A stretch of DNA of 15,790 nucleotides, from positions 1 to 15,790 of the forward strand of contig DAXB01000071.1 in NCBI GenBank assembly GCA_002506175.1. The letters are read 5' to 3'. The notes under the pieces were generated by a model, which saw nothing but the letters and a program-made list of their open reading frames with translations, was not told where the DNA came from and did no database searches. Positions 15,610 through 15,790 of the stretch are shown here, piece by piece. Numbering within the stretch: position 1 is the stretch's first letter; each line of letters begins with the position of its first letter. The stretch comes from Methanomassiliicoccaceae archaeon UBA113 (GTDB taxonomy: Archaea > Thermoplasmatota > Thermoplasmata > Methanomassiliicoccales > Methanomethylophilaceae). The position numbers and the translations under genes were made by a program.

Positions 15610-15790
15610 ATGAGTAGCGAACAAGTCACAAAATTGCACGATGCTCTTGTCTCCTGCCAGGTCCCCAAGATCGCGGCAGCAGTCGACGAGGCAAAGGCCG
15701 CAGGCATGCCCGCAACAGAGATTATTGATGCTCTCGGAGCAGCAATGTCCGATGTCGGAGTCATGTTCGAGAGGGGAAAGCTCTTCCTGC
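15610..15790 (+). CDS. Methylamine methyltransferase corrinoid protein, N-terminal part (cut by window end)
   Basis: Sixty codons are present before the window ends. They match the N-terminal helical cap (B12-binding type 2) of methyltransferase corrinoid proteins: LHDALVSCQVPKIAAAVDEA, MPATEIIDALGAAM, then the GVMFERGKLFLP pattern that ends the helix bundle. The DxHxxG motif whose His binds cobalt would lie beyond the window. These proteins of about 210-220 residues accept the methyl group from MttB, MtbB or MtmB and pass it to MtbA. Position after mttB suggests MttC, but MtbC and MtmC are very similar here, so no symbol is given. It has its own probable TATA box and ribosome site. Confidence 0.88.
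   Translation, partial: MSSEQVTKLHDALVSCQVPKIAAAVDEAKAAGMPATEIIDALGAAMSDVGVMFERGKLFL

Overview
The window looks like a piece of a gut-type methylotrophic methanogen genome, most likely order Methanomassiliicoccales (phylum Thermoplasmatota). This is inferred from three things. A trimethylamine methyltransferase gene (mttB) is read through an in-frame amber codon, as in pyrrolysine-using archaea. Gene starts carry archaeal TATA boxes, some leaderless and some with GGAGG/GGTGA ribosome sites. A block of large adhesin-like surface proteins is present, with bacterial-type InlB/Listeria-Bacteroides, BspA-like LRR and Big_2 domains. No complete gene here ends in TAG (nine TGA, one TAA), which fits TAG being a sense codon.

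Layout. Bases 1-7180 hold a rightward group of three exported surface proteins: a beta-helix-like protein with an internal duplication, a 991-residue InlB-repeat/Big_2 protein and a smaller relative. A convergent fourth surface protein (LRR plus InlB-type repeats) follows on the minus strand at 7474-9072. The two groups meet at a strong bidirectional terminator (7438-7458). Bases 9363-10487 encode an SLC13/ArsB-like ion transporter, which ends back to back with a minus-strand YqaJ/lambda-exonuclease-type nuclease (10488-11258). A tight minus-strand operon follows, in transcription order: ACT-domain protein, RsuA-type rRNA pseudouridine synthase, GNAT acetyltransferase, with stop/start overlaps.

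The right end is the methylamine region. mttB lies at 13640-15094 with an amber codon at 14609-14611. A 515-bp non-coding stretch with two perfect hairpins comes next, then the first 60 codons of a cognate methylamine corrinoid protein cut off by the window end. MttB would transfer a methyl group from trimethylamine to such a corrinoid protein, feeding methyl-coenzyme M formation.

The most informative points are the amber read-through, a membrane-proximal module shared by three otherwise different surface proteins, the 94% identical internal duplication in the first surface gene, repeated TAATCTT-type motifs upstream of mttB, and the two hairpins between mttB and the corrinoid gene. I see no CRISPR array, rRNA, tRNA or intact mobile element.
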